Assembly (NCBI GenBank): GCA_021782295.1
Contig: JAJXVC010000069.1
Location: forward strand, 1-8,724
Origin: a bacterium
GTDB lineage: Bacteria > Eremiobacterota > Eremiobacteria > Baltobacterales > Baltobacteraceae
DNA: 8,724 bases
Direction of reading: 5' to 3'
Both the position numbers and the translations under genes were made by a program. Of this stretch, positions 1-7,377 are shown one piece after another; position 1 is the stretch's first letter; the number at the start of each line of letters is the position of its first letter. A model generated the notes under the pieces. That model made no database searches and was not told the DNA's origin. It saw only the letters and a program-made list of their open reading frames with translations.

Positions 1-1
1 G

Positions 2-1972
2 CGCGTGTTACCCCCGCACCCCAAAACGACCGGAACGCCGGCGACGGGGAAGCAGGTTCGCGCCAACTTTCCGTTTCCGTTTCAGGTGCTCGATTTCGCC
101 TACGTCGTCCCCGGAGATCGCGACCCTGGAGAGCCCGAGATCAATACGCTTGCAACCTTGATCGGCGATGCTCGTTCGCCGTTCTATCGCGCGCTCGTGC
201 AGAGCAACGTTGCGCTGCAAGTCCAAGCACAAGAAGATACGCAGTTACACCAAGGGTTGCTCGACGTCTTAGTCGTGCTCAACCCCGGGCATTCACCCGC
301 CGAGGCGACCGCAATCTACAACGCGACGATGGCGACGATGCTCGGCAACGGATTTCCGGCGAGCCTCGTGCGCACCGCCAAGCGCATTACCATCGCGCAA
401 CGCGTCGAGGCCGGCGATTCGATCGTCGGCATCGGCGACCTCGCGGGCTACACCTACGGCGTCGTCGGCGAAAAAATCGGCGCTGAAGATGCTCGCCTCG
501 CTTCGATCACGCCGAGTTCGCTGCTCGCCGTCGCGCGCCGTTATCTGCGCACGCCCAATGTGATCGGGCGTTTGAGCCCCAGCGACAAACCCGGCGGAAC
601 CGGCACGGCGACCAGCACGACCGCCAGCGATAATTTTACCGCGCGCGCCCCGCAGGGCGTAATTCGGGAACCGGCCTGGATCGCTCGCGCGATTCGGAAG
701 CCTTCGCAAGCGAAGAGCGTCCTCAAACCGGTGCAATTCACGTTGCCGAACGGCATTCATATCGTGGTGCAATATAAGCCCGACCGTCCAACCTTCGTCC
801 TGCGAGGAGAGATCGCATCGGTACCGAGCCTCGAACCGAATGCGCTCGTTGGAATCGCGAGCCTGGCCGCCGATCTTGCGAACTTCGGGAGCATCTCGAT
901 GCCGTTCGAGCGGCGCACCGAAACGATTGAAGATATGGGTGCAAGCATCAATTTCGGGAGCTCGTTCAGCGCTCGCGGGCGGATCGAAGATTTTGCGCGC
1001 CTCACCGGCATTCTCGCCGACGGCGAGCGCCATCCGTCCTTCGCGCAACCCTGGCTCGACCAGGAGCGCGGACAACTCGCAAACAGCGTCGGCACACGTT
1101 CGCATATTGCGAGCGTCCTTGCCGACGAAGCGTACAACAAAATGCTCCTTCCACCGGGCGACCCCGCGCTACGCATTCCGACGCGCACCTCGATCTCTTC
1201 GATTCATCGCGCCGATCTTCTCGCGTACGTTCGTGCAGCGTGGCGACCCGACCTCACATCGATCGCCGTCGCCGGCGATATCGCTCCGCGTATCGTCGAA
1301 CGCACGCTTGAGGCGGCATTCGGATCGTGGAAGAATCACGGCCCGCGGCCGCAGACCAAACTCGCGCCATTGCCGCTCGCGCACGAAGCGAGCGCCGGCG
1401 TGATCACCGATGCCAACCAAGTCTACGTCAAACTCGGTCAACCGGCGGTTGGTCTCGACAGTCGCTCCTTTCTCGCATTTCGCTTGCTCAACCAGTTGCT
1501 CGGCGCGCAGGGCGCATTTGAATCCCGCCTCTGGCAAGCGCTGCGGCAGCGCAGCGGTCTCGTCTACAGCGTCGCGAGCGAACTGCAGGCAGATCGCTCG
1601 CGCGGCGCTCTGCAAATAGAGTTCGCCGCTTCGCCGAATAACGTCGGTGCCGCCGTGCGGATCGTTCGCACGCAGCTCGAAGCGATGCAAAATGCTCCTC
1701 CCACCGCGACCTCGCTCGAAGAGGCGAAGACGCGCCTGCTCGCCGATGCGTTGATCGGAGAGGAATCGAGCGGGGGGCAAGCCGCGCAGGCACTCAGTAT
1801 CGCCAATGGGAGCGTCCCCGCTAATTATTATGCGACGTTGCAGCAACAACTCGCACGCATTACGCCGCGCACGATCCAGCGCGTCGCAATTCGCTACCTC
1901 CGCCCGCACCATCTCATCGCCGTCTATACCGGTCCGCGCGGCCCATGGGATGTCGGCGTTTTTTCGCTGTGA
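2..1972 (+). CDS. M16 family zinc metallopeptidase (insulinase-like), 5' end cut by window
   Basis: The frame is open from the first bases, so the gene starts before the window. The GTG at base 5 is probably an internal valine, because the protein begins in the middle of a domain. Residues 1 to about 195 (counted from base 5) look like the second half of a catalytic M16 repeat. A Gly/Thr/Ser-rich linker follows (about 196-215), and then a second complete repeat (about 235-650) starting at LPNGIHIVVQ. The second repeat has no HxxEH zinc motif: the matching place reads GIASLAADLANFG. It does keep the substrate-binding R/Y loop, RQRSGLVYS, with Arg516 and Tyr521. In two-repeat M16B proteins the zinc site is in the first repeat, which here would lie upstream of base 1. 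Such proteins usually degrade peptides, often in the periplasm; a signal peptide cannot be judged. The family call is firm, but substrate and activity are unknown. The TGA stop overlaps the next gene's GTG. Confidence 0.88.
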   Translation, partial: RVLPPHPKTTGTPATGKQVRANFPFPFQVLDFAYVVPGDRDPGEPEINTLATLIGDARSPFYRALVQSNVALQVQAQEDTQLHQGLLDVLVVLNPGHSPAEATAIYNATMATMLGNGFPASLVRTAKRITIAQRVEAGDSIVGIGDLAGYTYGVVGEKIGAEDARLASITPSSLLAVARRYLRTPNVIGRLSPSDKPGGTGTATSTTASDNFTARAPQGVIREPAWIARAIRKPSQAKSVLKPVQFTLPNGIHIVVQYKPDRPTFVLRGEIASVPSLEPNALVGIASLAADLANFGSISMPFERRTETIEDMGASINFGSSFSARGRIEDFARLTGILADGERHPSFAQPWLDQERGQLANSVGTRSHIASVLADEAYNKMLLPPGDPALRIPTRTSISSIHRADLLAYVRAAWRPDLTSIAVAGDIAPRIVERTLEAAFGSWKNHGPRPQTKLAPLPLAHEASAGVITDANQVYVKLGQPAVGLDSRSFLAFRLLNQLLGAQGAFESRLWQALRQRSGLVYSVASELQADRSRGALQIEFAASPNNVGAAVRIVRTQLEAMQNAPPTATSLEEAKTRLLADALIGEESSGGQAAQALSIANGSVPANYYATLQQQLARITPRTIQRVAIRYLRPHHLIAVYTGPRGPWDVGVFSL

Positions 1973-3303
1973 TCGAAGCATCGCTCCTCGACGCAAAACT
2001 CGATGCCGCTCGGCGTGCCGGCGCGGAGTGGGCAGCGCGCTCGGTTGAGAGCCGCGCCTCCGTTCTCGCCGCGATCGCCGACGTACTCCTCCGCGAGGAG
2101 CCGACGCTCACGCGGTTGGCGACCGCAACGATGGGCAAACCGGTCGCGCAGGCTCGCTCCGAGATCGTCAAGTCGGCCTCCGCTTTTCGCTATTATAGCG
2201 AGGTCGCGCCGCGCGAACTCGCGACGCGCACGCAGATCCTCGACGACGATTTGCAGGCGGCAATCGAATATCGTCCGCTCGGTACGCTTCTGGCAATCGT
2301 TCCGTGGAATTTTCCGTATTGGCAAGTCGCGCGCGCGATCGCACCGGCACTCGCCGTCGGCAATGCCGTCGCGCTCAAACACGCGCCGATCACGGCGCGC
2401 GTCGGTGAGGCCTTCGAACGCATCGCGCGCGAAGCCGGGCTCCCCGAGGGCGTTCTCACGGCGCTCGATATCGACGACGCGTGCACCGATCGGACGATCG
2501 CCGACCCACGTATCGCCGCCGTCACCCTCACCGGAAGCGAGCGCGCCGGGCGCGTCGTCGCAGCGGCCGCCGGCGCCGCGCTCAAAAAAGTCGTCCTCGA
2601 ACTCGGCGGCAGCGACGCTTTTATCGTTCTCGCCGACGCCGATCTCGATGAGGCCGTCCGCGTCGGCATCGCATCGCGATTTCAGAATGCCGGGCAGAGT
2701 TGCATCGCCGCAAAGCGTTTCATCATCGAGAGCGCGCTCTACGAACCATTCAGTTCGCGCTTTACCGCCGCTGCGGCAGCATTACGCGTCGGCGATCCGT
2801 ACGAAGAAACAACTGAGGTTGGGCCGATGGCCCGCGCCGATCTTCGGGCCGAACTCGATCGCCAGGTGCGCGCAAGTATCGATGCCGGGGCGCATCTGCT
2901 GCTCGGTGGACACGCGCTCGACCGACCGGGGAATTATTATGCGCCGACCGTACTGGGCGAGGTACGCCCCGGCATGCCGGCATTCGATGAGGAGACCTTC
3001 GGACCGCTTGCCGCGCTCGTTCGCGCCGAGAGCGCCGACAATGCGATTGCGCTGGCGAATCAGTCGCGCTTCGGCCTCGGAGCGACGGTTTTCGCCGGCG
3101 ACGTCGATCGCGGGCGCGAGATCGCCGCGCAGCTCGAGGTCGGAACGCTCGCTATCGATACGATGCTCGCAAGCGACACTCGTCTTCCGTTCGGCGGCGT
3201 GAAAGCGAGCGGATTCGGTCGCGAACTCGGGGCGCACGCGCTCTTCGAGTTCGCTAACGCGCGTGCGATTCGATCTCCGCGCGGGCGCGCTACAGCGACG
3301 TAA
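1969..3303 (+). CDS. NAD(P)-dependent aldehyde dehydrogenase, succinate-semialdehyde dehydrogenase (Sad/GabD1) type
   Basis: This enzyme oxidises an aldehyde to its acid with NAD(P)+; succinate semialdehyde to succinate (the end of GABA breakdown) is the likeliest reaction. Counted from GTG 1969, the ALDH residues are all present: Asn114 in PWNFPYW, Lys137 in ALKHAP, TGSERAG near 188-194, the general base Glu211 in LELGGS, the nucleophile Cys245 in AGQSCIA, and Glu342 in EETFGPL. The Glu-Cys spacing of 34 is that of the superfamily. IEYRPLGTLLAIVPWNFP and the ending FGGVKASGFGREL resemble E. coli Sad (YneI), hence the substrate guess. I chose GTG 1969 because it overlaps the peptidase stop as GTGA, a typical coupled junction. 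ATG 1945 (8 codons longer, 452 aa) is the alternative; neither has a clear ribosome site. The usual N-terminal NPATGE-like strand is absent from both forms. The 3' end overlaps the opposing aminotransferase gene. The ALDH call is near certain, the substrate much less so. Confidence 0.9.
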   Translation: MIEASLLDAKLDAARRAGAEWAARSVESRASVLAAIADVLLREEPTLTRLATATMGKPVAQARSEIVKSASAFRYYSEVAPRELATRTQILDDDLQAAIEYRPLGTLLAIVPWNFPYWQVARAIAPALAVGNAVALKHAPITARVGEAFERIAREAGLPEGVLTALDIDDACTDRTIADPRIAAVTLTGSERAGRVVAAAAGAALKKVVLELGGSDAFIVLADADLDEAVRVGIASRFQNAGQSCIAAKRFIIESALYEPFSSRFTAAAAALRVGDPYEETTEVGPMARADLRAELDRQVRASIDAGAHLLLGGHALDRPGNYYAPTVLGEVRPGMPAFDEETFGPLAALVRAESADNAIALANQSRFGLGATVFAGDVDRGREIAAQLEVGTLAIDTMLASDTRLPFGGVKASGFGRELGAHALFEFANARAIRSPRGRATAT

Positions 3304-4435
3304 TGTAGCTCGCGATCCGTTCGATCCCCTCGCGAACCTTCGGTAGCGGAGCGACCCAACTTAAGCGCAGCCATCCGTCGAACGTCGAACCGAACGCCGC
3401 GCCGGGAATCGTCACTACGTCTTCTCGTTCCAGCAACTCCAGCGCTGCCGGCAGCGAACGGCGGCCGTCGGGAAGTCGGATACAGGCATAAAACGCACCC
3501 TCCGGTTCGATGAAACGCAGGGCACTCGCTTTGAGGGCTTCGACGACGCCCTGCCGATGCTCGCGATACCACTGCGCGTGTTCGGTGATTCCGTCGGGAT
3601 CGGCGAATATCCGGAGAGCAACGCGTTGCGCGAAGGTGTCGGCGCACGACGTCACCCACGCATGGCATTTAATTGCCGCGTCTACAAAACGCTCCGGAGC
3701 GATGATCCATCCGAGGCGCAACCCCGTTAACGCGTTGCTCTTCGAAATCGAATTCGTGACGATCGTATAGGGGTACTCACGAGCGATCTCGGCGGCATCG
3801 TCAACGTAGCACTGCTCGCGATAGATTTCGTCGTGAAGCAGCCAGATCGGTTCACCGCTCCGAGCGGCGAGCCCCGATATGAGGCGAGCAGCTTCACCGC
3901 GGCCGAGGACGCGCGCGGTAGGATTGTTCGGCGAACAGATAACGATCGCGCGCGTGCGATCGGTGACCGCGGCGAGGATGCGCCGCGCATCGAAGGCGAA
4001 GTCGTTCTCTTCGAGCATCGCTACGCTGCGCACCGCAACGCGCTCGAGTTTCGCCATCTTTGCATACGAGGGGAAACACGGTTCGACGACGAGCAGTTCG
4101 TCGCGATCCGGGTCGAGCAGGGTCTTGAGTGCGACGTACATCGCTTCTTGCGAACCTGTGGTGATGCAGACGTTCTCCGCACGCTCCATGTTCGGATAGC
4201 GATAATGTTGTGCGATCGCCGTTCGGAGTTCGTGCGATCCGGCGTTCGGCGAGTATCGAAGGCCGTTTTCGAGCGTTTCGCGCAACGCCGCCTCCAAAAA
4301 CGCGCTCGTCGGCGCGAGCGTCGGCTCGCCGAGCCCGAGATCGATCGAACTCGCGCGTTTTCGCCCGGCGATCTCGCGAATCATCGAGGCGGGAATCTCC
4401 GCAACGCGGGGATTGAGCGAGAGAAAATCGTTCAT
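3290..4435 (-). CDS. dapC: Class I PLP aminotransferase, probable N-succinyl-LL-diaminopimelate aminotransferase (DapC)
   Basis: This 381-residue fold-type I aminotransferase probably converts N-succinyl-2-amino-6-ketopimelate and glutamate to N-succinyl-LL-diaminopimelate, the step after DapD in lysine and diaminopimelate synthesis. Visible family features are the N-terminal LGLGEPTLAPT segment, CSPNNPTA with Asn171, HDEIY with Asp202 and Tyr205 (cofactor ring contacts), the Schiff-base Lys232 in SISKSNALTGLRLGW, and Arg357 in WLRLSWV, which would bind the substrate carboxylate. The usual NPTG is NPTA here. Start: ATG 4435 overlaps the dapD stop as ATGA and has GGAG seven bases upstream (4443-4446). 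The frame stays open upstream to 4834, but that extension lies inside dapD and reads as Arg-rich noise. The family is certain; the specific substrate rests on the tight coupling to dapD, since class I enzymes for aspartate or other amino acids look alike. The gene ends inside the tail of the opposing ALDH gene. Confidence 0.85.
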   Translation of the reverse strand: MNDFLSLNPRVAEIPASMIREIAGRKRASSIDLGLGEPTLAPTSAFLEAALRETLENGLRYSPNAGSHELRTAIAQHYRYPNMERAENVCITTGSQEAMYVALKTLLDPDRDELLVVEPCFPSYAKMAKLERVAVRSVAMLEENDFAFDARRILAAVTDRTRAIVICSPNNPTARVLGRGEAARLISGLAARSGEPIWLLHDEIYREQCYVDDAAEIAREYPYTIVTNSISKSNALTGLRLGWIIAPERFVDAAIKCHAWVTSCADTFAQRVALRIFADPDGITEHAQWYREHRQGVVEALKASALRFIEPEGAFYACIRLPDGRRSLPAALELLEREDVVTIPGAAFGSTFDGWLRLSWVAPLPKVREGIERIASYITSL

Positions 4436-5274
4436 ACCGAGACTCCAAAATCGCGTAGCGCCCGCTCGAGTGTCGTTTTTCGATCGGTTGAAGCGCTCCG
4501 CTCGCCGACGATCAACGCGCAGGGCACTCCGTAGTTCCCCGCCGGAAAGGATCGATCGCGCACACCGGGGATCGCGACGGCGCGCGGAGGAATGCGCCCG
4601 TAGCTCGTCACCGGTTCGGAACCGCGAACGTCGACGATCGGCGTACTCGCCGTCAGCGTGAGCCCCGCACCGAGTACCGCTTCCCGTTCGATCCAGACAC
4701 CTTCGACCACGATGCAACGCGACCCGATAAACGCGCCGTCTTCGACGATCACCGGTCGCGCGTGCGCGGGCTCGAGCACCCCACCGATGCCGACGCCGCC
4801 GGAGAGATGCACGTTCGCACCGATCTGCGCGCAACTACCGACGGTCGCCCACGTATCGACCATCGTGCCTTCGCCGACGTATGCGCCGATGTTGACGTAA
4901 CTCGGCATCAGCACGACCCCCGGCGCGAGATAACTTCCATACCGTGCGACCGCCGGAGGAATCGTTCGCACGCCGCGCGCGTCGAAATCATGTTTGATCG
5001 GCACTTTATCGAACCACGCCGGCATCGCGCCCGTCGGGTCTCCGACCCAAGCAAGCTCTCGTCTACGAAAATAGAGGAGAATCGCCGATTTCAACCAGGC
5101 GTTGACGCGCCACCCGCCCGCTCCATCAGGCTCCGCGACCCGCAAACGTCCTGCGTCGAGTGCGGCGAGCGCTTCATCGACGGGAGCGCCATCGCTCCCG
5201 CGTGGGTCGCCCTCACCTGCAGCGAGCGCTTCGATGCGTCGTTGGAGTTCTCGTTCGTCCATCTCCGCCTTCAT
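4432..5274 (-). CDS. dapD: 2,3,4,5-tetrahydropyridine-2,6-dicarboxylate N-succinyltransferase
   Basis: DapD transfers succinyl from succinyl-CoA to tetrahydrodipicolinate, committing it to the succinylase branch of diaminopimelate and lysine synthesis in the cytoplasm. The protein is 280 residues from ATG 5274, close to the 274 of E. coli DapD. An N-terminal helical part (to about 100) ends in FDKVPIKHDF. Then comes a left-handed beta-helix of hexapeptide repeats holding MPSYVNIGAYV (123-133), GTMVDTWATVGSCAQIG (136-152) and HLSGGVGIGGVLEP (156-169). Arg103 (in GVRTIPP) and Asp140 match the E. coli substrate-binding Arg104 and Asp141. The C-terminal part has YGRIPP and a closing strand. ATG 5262, four codons in, is an alternative start with AAGG just upstream, whereas ATG 5274 has only a weak site. 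The frame continues open far upstream through the control region and antisense to tkt, but that part does not resemble DapD. It is first in a two-gene operon with the aminotransferase. Confidence 0.96.
   Translation of the reverse strand: MKAEMDERELQRRIEALAAGEGDPRGSDGAPVDEALAALDAGRLRVAEPDGAGGWRVNAWLKSAILLYFRRRELAWVGDPTGAMPAWFDKVPIKHDFDARGVRTIPPAVARYGSYLAPGVVLMPSYVNIGAYVGEGTMVDTWATVGSCAQIGANVHLSGGVGIGGVLEPAHARPVIVEDGAFIGSRCIVVEGVWIEREAVLGAGLTLTASTPIVDVRGSEPVTSYGRIPPRAVAIPGVRDRSFPAGNYGVPCALIVGERSASTDRKTTLERALRDFGVSV
4443..4446 (-). promoter_or_regulatory. Shine-Dalgarno site of dapC
   Basis: GGAG on the minus strand, seven bases before ATG 4435 and inside the 3' end of dapD. Together with the ATGA overlap it supports 4435 as the true start and suggests coupled translation of the two dap genes. 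Confidence 0.65.
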
Positions 5275-5289
5275 TACGGCGCGCTCGGT

Positions 5290-5310
5290 AAGAAAACCGC
5301 TCTTGAGCGG
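5290..5310 (-). terminator. Small hairpin plus T-run in the dapD leader (terminator- or attenuator-like)
   Basis: On the minus strand a perfect inverted repeat CCGCTC-AA-GAGCGG (5310-5297) is followed at once by TTTTCTT (5296-5290). As RNA it would fold as a 5-bp stem with a CAAG loop and a short U-run, about 16 bases before dapD ATG 5274. The T-run lies only on the dapD side, so it reads as terminator-like in that direction only. The stem is short for an efficient intrinsic terminator. A protein-binding operator or chance are equally open. Confidence 0.3.
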
Positions 5311-5324
5311 CGAATGAAAAGCCC

Positions 5325-5339
5325 CCGGCTCGTTGCCGG
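5325..5339. repeat. Short inverted repeat upstream of tkt
   Basis: CCGGC (5325-5329) and GCCGG (5335-5339) flank the loop TCGTT, giving a perfect 5-bp stem about 38 bases before the tkt start. It could form a leader hairpin in either transcript or be a half of an operator. In GC-rich DNA a 5-bp stem can easily arise by chance. Confidence 0.3.
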
Positions 5340-5366
5340 ATCGTTTCCATTGCAGCATGCAGTATG

Positions 5367-5372
5367 AGGAGG
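5367..5372 (+). promoter_or_regulatory. Shine-Dalgarno site of tkt
   Basis: A full AGGAGG lies four bases before GTG 5377. It fixes the start of transketolase at a GTG, with no in-frame ATG nearby competing. Confidence 0.85.
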
Positions 5373-5376
5373 ATCC

Positions 5377-7374
5377 GTGCCAAACACGCCCGCGCAGGAG
5401 CAATGCATCGACACCATTCGCTTCCTCGCCGTCGATGCAGTCCAAAAAGCGAACTCCGGCCATCCCGGAATGCCGCTCGGCGCCGCCGCAATGGCCTTCA
5501 CGCTGTGGGCGCGCCATCTGCGCTTCGACCCGCACGATCCCTCCTGGTTCGATCGCGACCGCTTCGTCCTTTCGGCGGGGCACGGATCGATGCTGCTCTA
5601 CGCGCTCCTGTACCTGACCGGCTACGACCTCTCGCTCGCCGACCTCGAATCGTTTCGCCAGCGCGGCAGCAAGACGCCCGGGCACCCCGAGGTCGGGCAC
5701 ACGCCCGGCGTCGAGGCAACGACGGGCCCGCTCGGGCAAGGTATCGCCAACGCCGTCGGAATTGCGATCGCTCAGGCCCATCTCGCAGCAACGTACAATC
5801 GTACCGAACACATTAGCGAACACCATACCTACGCGATCGTCGGCGACGGCGACCTTATGGAAGGGATCAGTCAGGAAGCGATCTCGCTCGCCGGGCACCT
5901 ACAACTCGGGCGCCTCATCGTACTCTACGACGACAACCGCGTCTCGCTCGCCGGCCCAACGGAGATTACGTTTACCGACGACCATATCGCGCGCTTTGAA
6001 GCCTGCGGATGGCACGTGCAGTTCGTCGATGTCGAACATGGGAACGACGTCGAAGCGATCGATGAAGCGATCGCCGAGGCCAAGGCCGTCGAAGATCGCC
6101 CCTCGCTGGTCTGCGTGCGCACGCATATCGGTTACGGTTCGCCGCTCGTCGACTCGTTCAAAGCGCACGGCGAACCGCTCGGTCCGGAGAACGTCGCGAA
6201 AACTAAAGAGCACCTCGGATGGCCGCTGACGCCGCCCTTCTTCGTCCCCGAAGAATCGCTCGCGTTCTTTCGCGAGTGCGGCGAGCGCGGCGCGCGGATG
6301 CATGCCGATTGGAAAACGCGCTACGCGCGTTGGAAAGCGGCGAGCCCGGAGGCCGCCGTGCAACTCGAGCGCGTTCTCCATGGCGGCATACCGAAAAACA
6401 TTCCGTTCCCGGAGTTCGACGAGAGCAACGGCAGCATTGCAACCCGCGAGGCCGGCGGCATCGTGATGAACGCCGTTGCCGCGGTTTTCCCCGAGCTTCT
6501 CGGCGGCTCGGCCGATCTCGACCCATCGACGAAGACCTACCTCAAAGGCTGCGGTGATTTTCAGCCGTCGAGTTACGCCGGCCGGAACATCCATTTCGGT
6601 GTGCGCGAACACGCGATGGCCGCCATCGTCAACGGCATCGCCCTGCACGGCGGGCTGCTCCCATTTGCCGCAACCTTCTTTAATTTTCTCGACTACTGCA
6701 AACCGGCGGTGCGCCTCAGCGCGCTCTCGCATCTCCACGCCTTCTTCATCTTTACGCACGATTCGTTCTTGCTCGGCGAAGACGGGCCGACCCATCAACC
6801 GATCGAACAGTTGGCGAGCCTGCGAGCGCTGCCGAATGCCGTCGTCGTCCGTCCGGCCGACGCGCTCGAAGTACGCAATGCATGGGAGGCTGCGCTCGCC
6901 GACTCGGGGCGACCGTGGATCTTCGTGTTGACGAGACAGAAGGTTCCTTTCCTCGGAAAGCGCGCCGCTCCGGTCGAACGCGGAGCCTACATTCTCGTCG
7001 ATTGCGACGGGAAGCCGGATTGTATCTTCATCGCAACCGGATCGGAAGTTGCGCTTGCGCGCGATGCAGCGGCGCTACTCGCTGCGGAGGGGAACCGCGT
7101 TCGCGTTGTTTCGATGCCTTCGTGGGAACTTTTCGACGTACAACCGAAGAGTTATCGTGAAAGCGTTCTTCCCTCGGACGTACGCGAGCGCGCGAGCGTC
7201 GAAGCTGCGGCGACGATGGGATGGGAGCGCTACGTCGGCCTCGACGGGTTTACTTTCGGCATCGATCGTTTCGGTCTCTCAGCGCCGATGGCCGACGCCG
7301 CAACCGAACTGCAGTTCACGCCGGCACATCTCGCCGAACTCGCTCGGCAACGTTTCGCATCGCTTAGGAGGTAA
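5377..7374 (+). CDS. tkt: Transketolase
   Basis: Transketolase moves two-carbon ketol units between sugar phosphates (for example xylulose-5-P to ribose-5-P or erythrose-4-P) using thiamine diphosphate and a divalent metal. It is a core enzyme of the non-oxidative pentose phosphate pathway, and of the Calvin cycle where present. The protein is 665 residues, the normal full length. In order: His29 in [24 protein letters not shown] near 67-80; the thiamine/metal motif from GDGDLMEG (Gly156-Asp157-Gly158, Glu162) to YDDN (Asn187); the pyrimidine-domain FGVREHAM with the cofactor-activating Glu411; and [16 protein letters not shown] with His461, Asp462 and His473. The C-terminal domain follows from about 530. 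All expected catalytic residues are present. The start is GTG 5377, set by AGGAGG at 5367-5372. It begins an operon: the transaldolase gene starts 3 bases after its TAA. It is divergent from dapD across 102 bases. Confidence 0.97.
   Translation: MPNTPAQEQCIDTIRFLAVDAVQKANSGHPGMPLGAAAMAFTLWARHLRFDPHDPSWFDRDRFVLSAGHGSMLLYALLYLTGYDLSLADLESFRQRGSKTPGHPEVGHTPGVEATTGPLGQGIANAVGIAIAQAHLAATYNRTEHISEHHTYAIVGDGDLMEGISQEAISLAGHLQLGRLIVLYDDNRVSLAGPTEITFTDDHIARFEACGWHVQFVDVEHGNDVEAIDEAIAEAKAVEDRPSLVCVRTHIGYGSPLVDSFKAHGEPLGPENVAKTKEHLGWPLTPPFFVPEESLAFFRECGERGARMHADWKTRYARWKAASPEAAVQLERVLHGGIPKNIPFPEFDESNGSIATREAGGIVMNAVAAVFPELLGGSADLDPSTKTYLKGCGDFQPSSYAGRNIHFGVREHAMAAIVNGIALHGGLLPFAATFFNFLDYCKPAVRLSALSHLHAFFIFTHDSFLLGEDGPTHQPIEQLASLRALPNAVVVRPADALEVRNAWEAALADSGRPWIFVLTRQKVPFLGKRAAPVERGAYILVDCDGKPDCIFIATGSEVALARDAAALLAAEGNRVRVVSMPSWELFDVQPKSYRESVLPSDVRERASVEAAATMGWERYVGLDGFTFGIDRFGLSAPMADAATELQFTPAHLAELARQRFASLRR
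7366..7371 (+). promoter_or_regulatory. Shine-Dalgarno site of tal, inside the end of tkt
   Basis: AGGAGG lies within the last codons of tkt, six bases before GTG 7378. This is an ideal spacing. It sets the transaldolase start and makes co-translation with tkt likely. Confidence 0.85.
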
Positions 7375-7377
7375 TTC

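Larger units (their letters stand above)
5275..5376. promoter_or_regulatory. Divergent control region between dapD and tkt
   Basis: These 102 bases separate two genes read in opposite directions, so promoters for both the dap operon and the tkt operon must lie here or reach into the neighbouring genes. I could not find a convincing sigma-70 -35/-10 pair on either strand: TTGCCG at 5333-5338 has no good -10 at the right distance that would leave room for the tkt ribosome site. Two short inverted repeats (5297-5310 and 5325-5339) are the only clear structures. That a control region exists follows from the gene layout; its elements are not identified. Confidence 0.6.

Noticed and set aside
1169..1996. 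A 275-residue antisense frame inside the M16 peptidase gene
   Set aside because: Arg/Ala-rich shadow frame with no motif; the sense frame has clear M16 homology throughout.
2003..3202. A 399-residue plus-strand frame overlapping the aldehyde dehydrogenase
   Set aside because: Extremely Arg/Ser-rich translation, the usual +1-frame shadow; all ALDH motifs are in the other frame.
4436..4834. Aminotransferase frame open upstream to 4834 (514 residues in all)
   Set aside because: The extension lies inside dapD, reads as Arg-rich low-quality sequence, and the ATG at 4435 has both a ribosome site and an ATGA overlap with dapD.
5333..5365. Possible sigma-70 promoter for tkt (TTGCCG followed by CAGTAT)
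   Set aside because: The spacing is poor, CAGTAT matches the consensus at only three positions, and transcription would begin within or after the ribosome binding site.
5275..5898. The dapD frame stays open upstream to 5898, which would give a 488-residue protein
   Set aside because: The extra residues do not look like any DapD extension, they run antisense to the well-supported tkt gene, and DapD from ATG 5274 is already full length. In GC-rich DNA stop codons are rare in such frames.
5920..5970. Transketolase reads [19 protein letters not shown] rather than the common DDNGISIDG
   Set aside because: From memory, the variant LYDDNxxSLAG with a following TDD/TED is ordinary in a branch of bacterial transketolases, and the metal/thiamine-binding Asn187 is kept, so this is not an active-site change.
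6051..6080. Tandem GAAGCGATCG repeat inside tkt
   Set aside because: It encodes a Glu-Ala-Ile repeat in a surface helix (AIDEAIAEA) and is explained by codon use, not by a repeat element.
5899..6798. A 299-residue antisense frame inside tkt
   Set aside because: It mirrors the codon pattern of tkt, has no recognisable domain, and shows no ribosome site; it is a typical shadow of a GC-rich gene.
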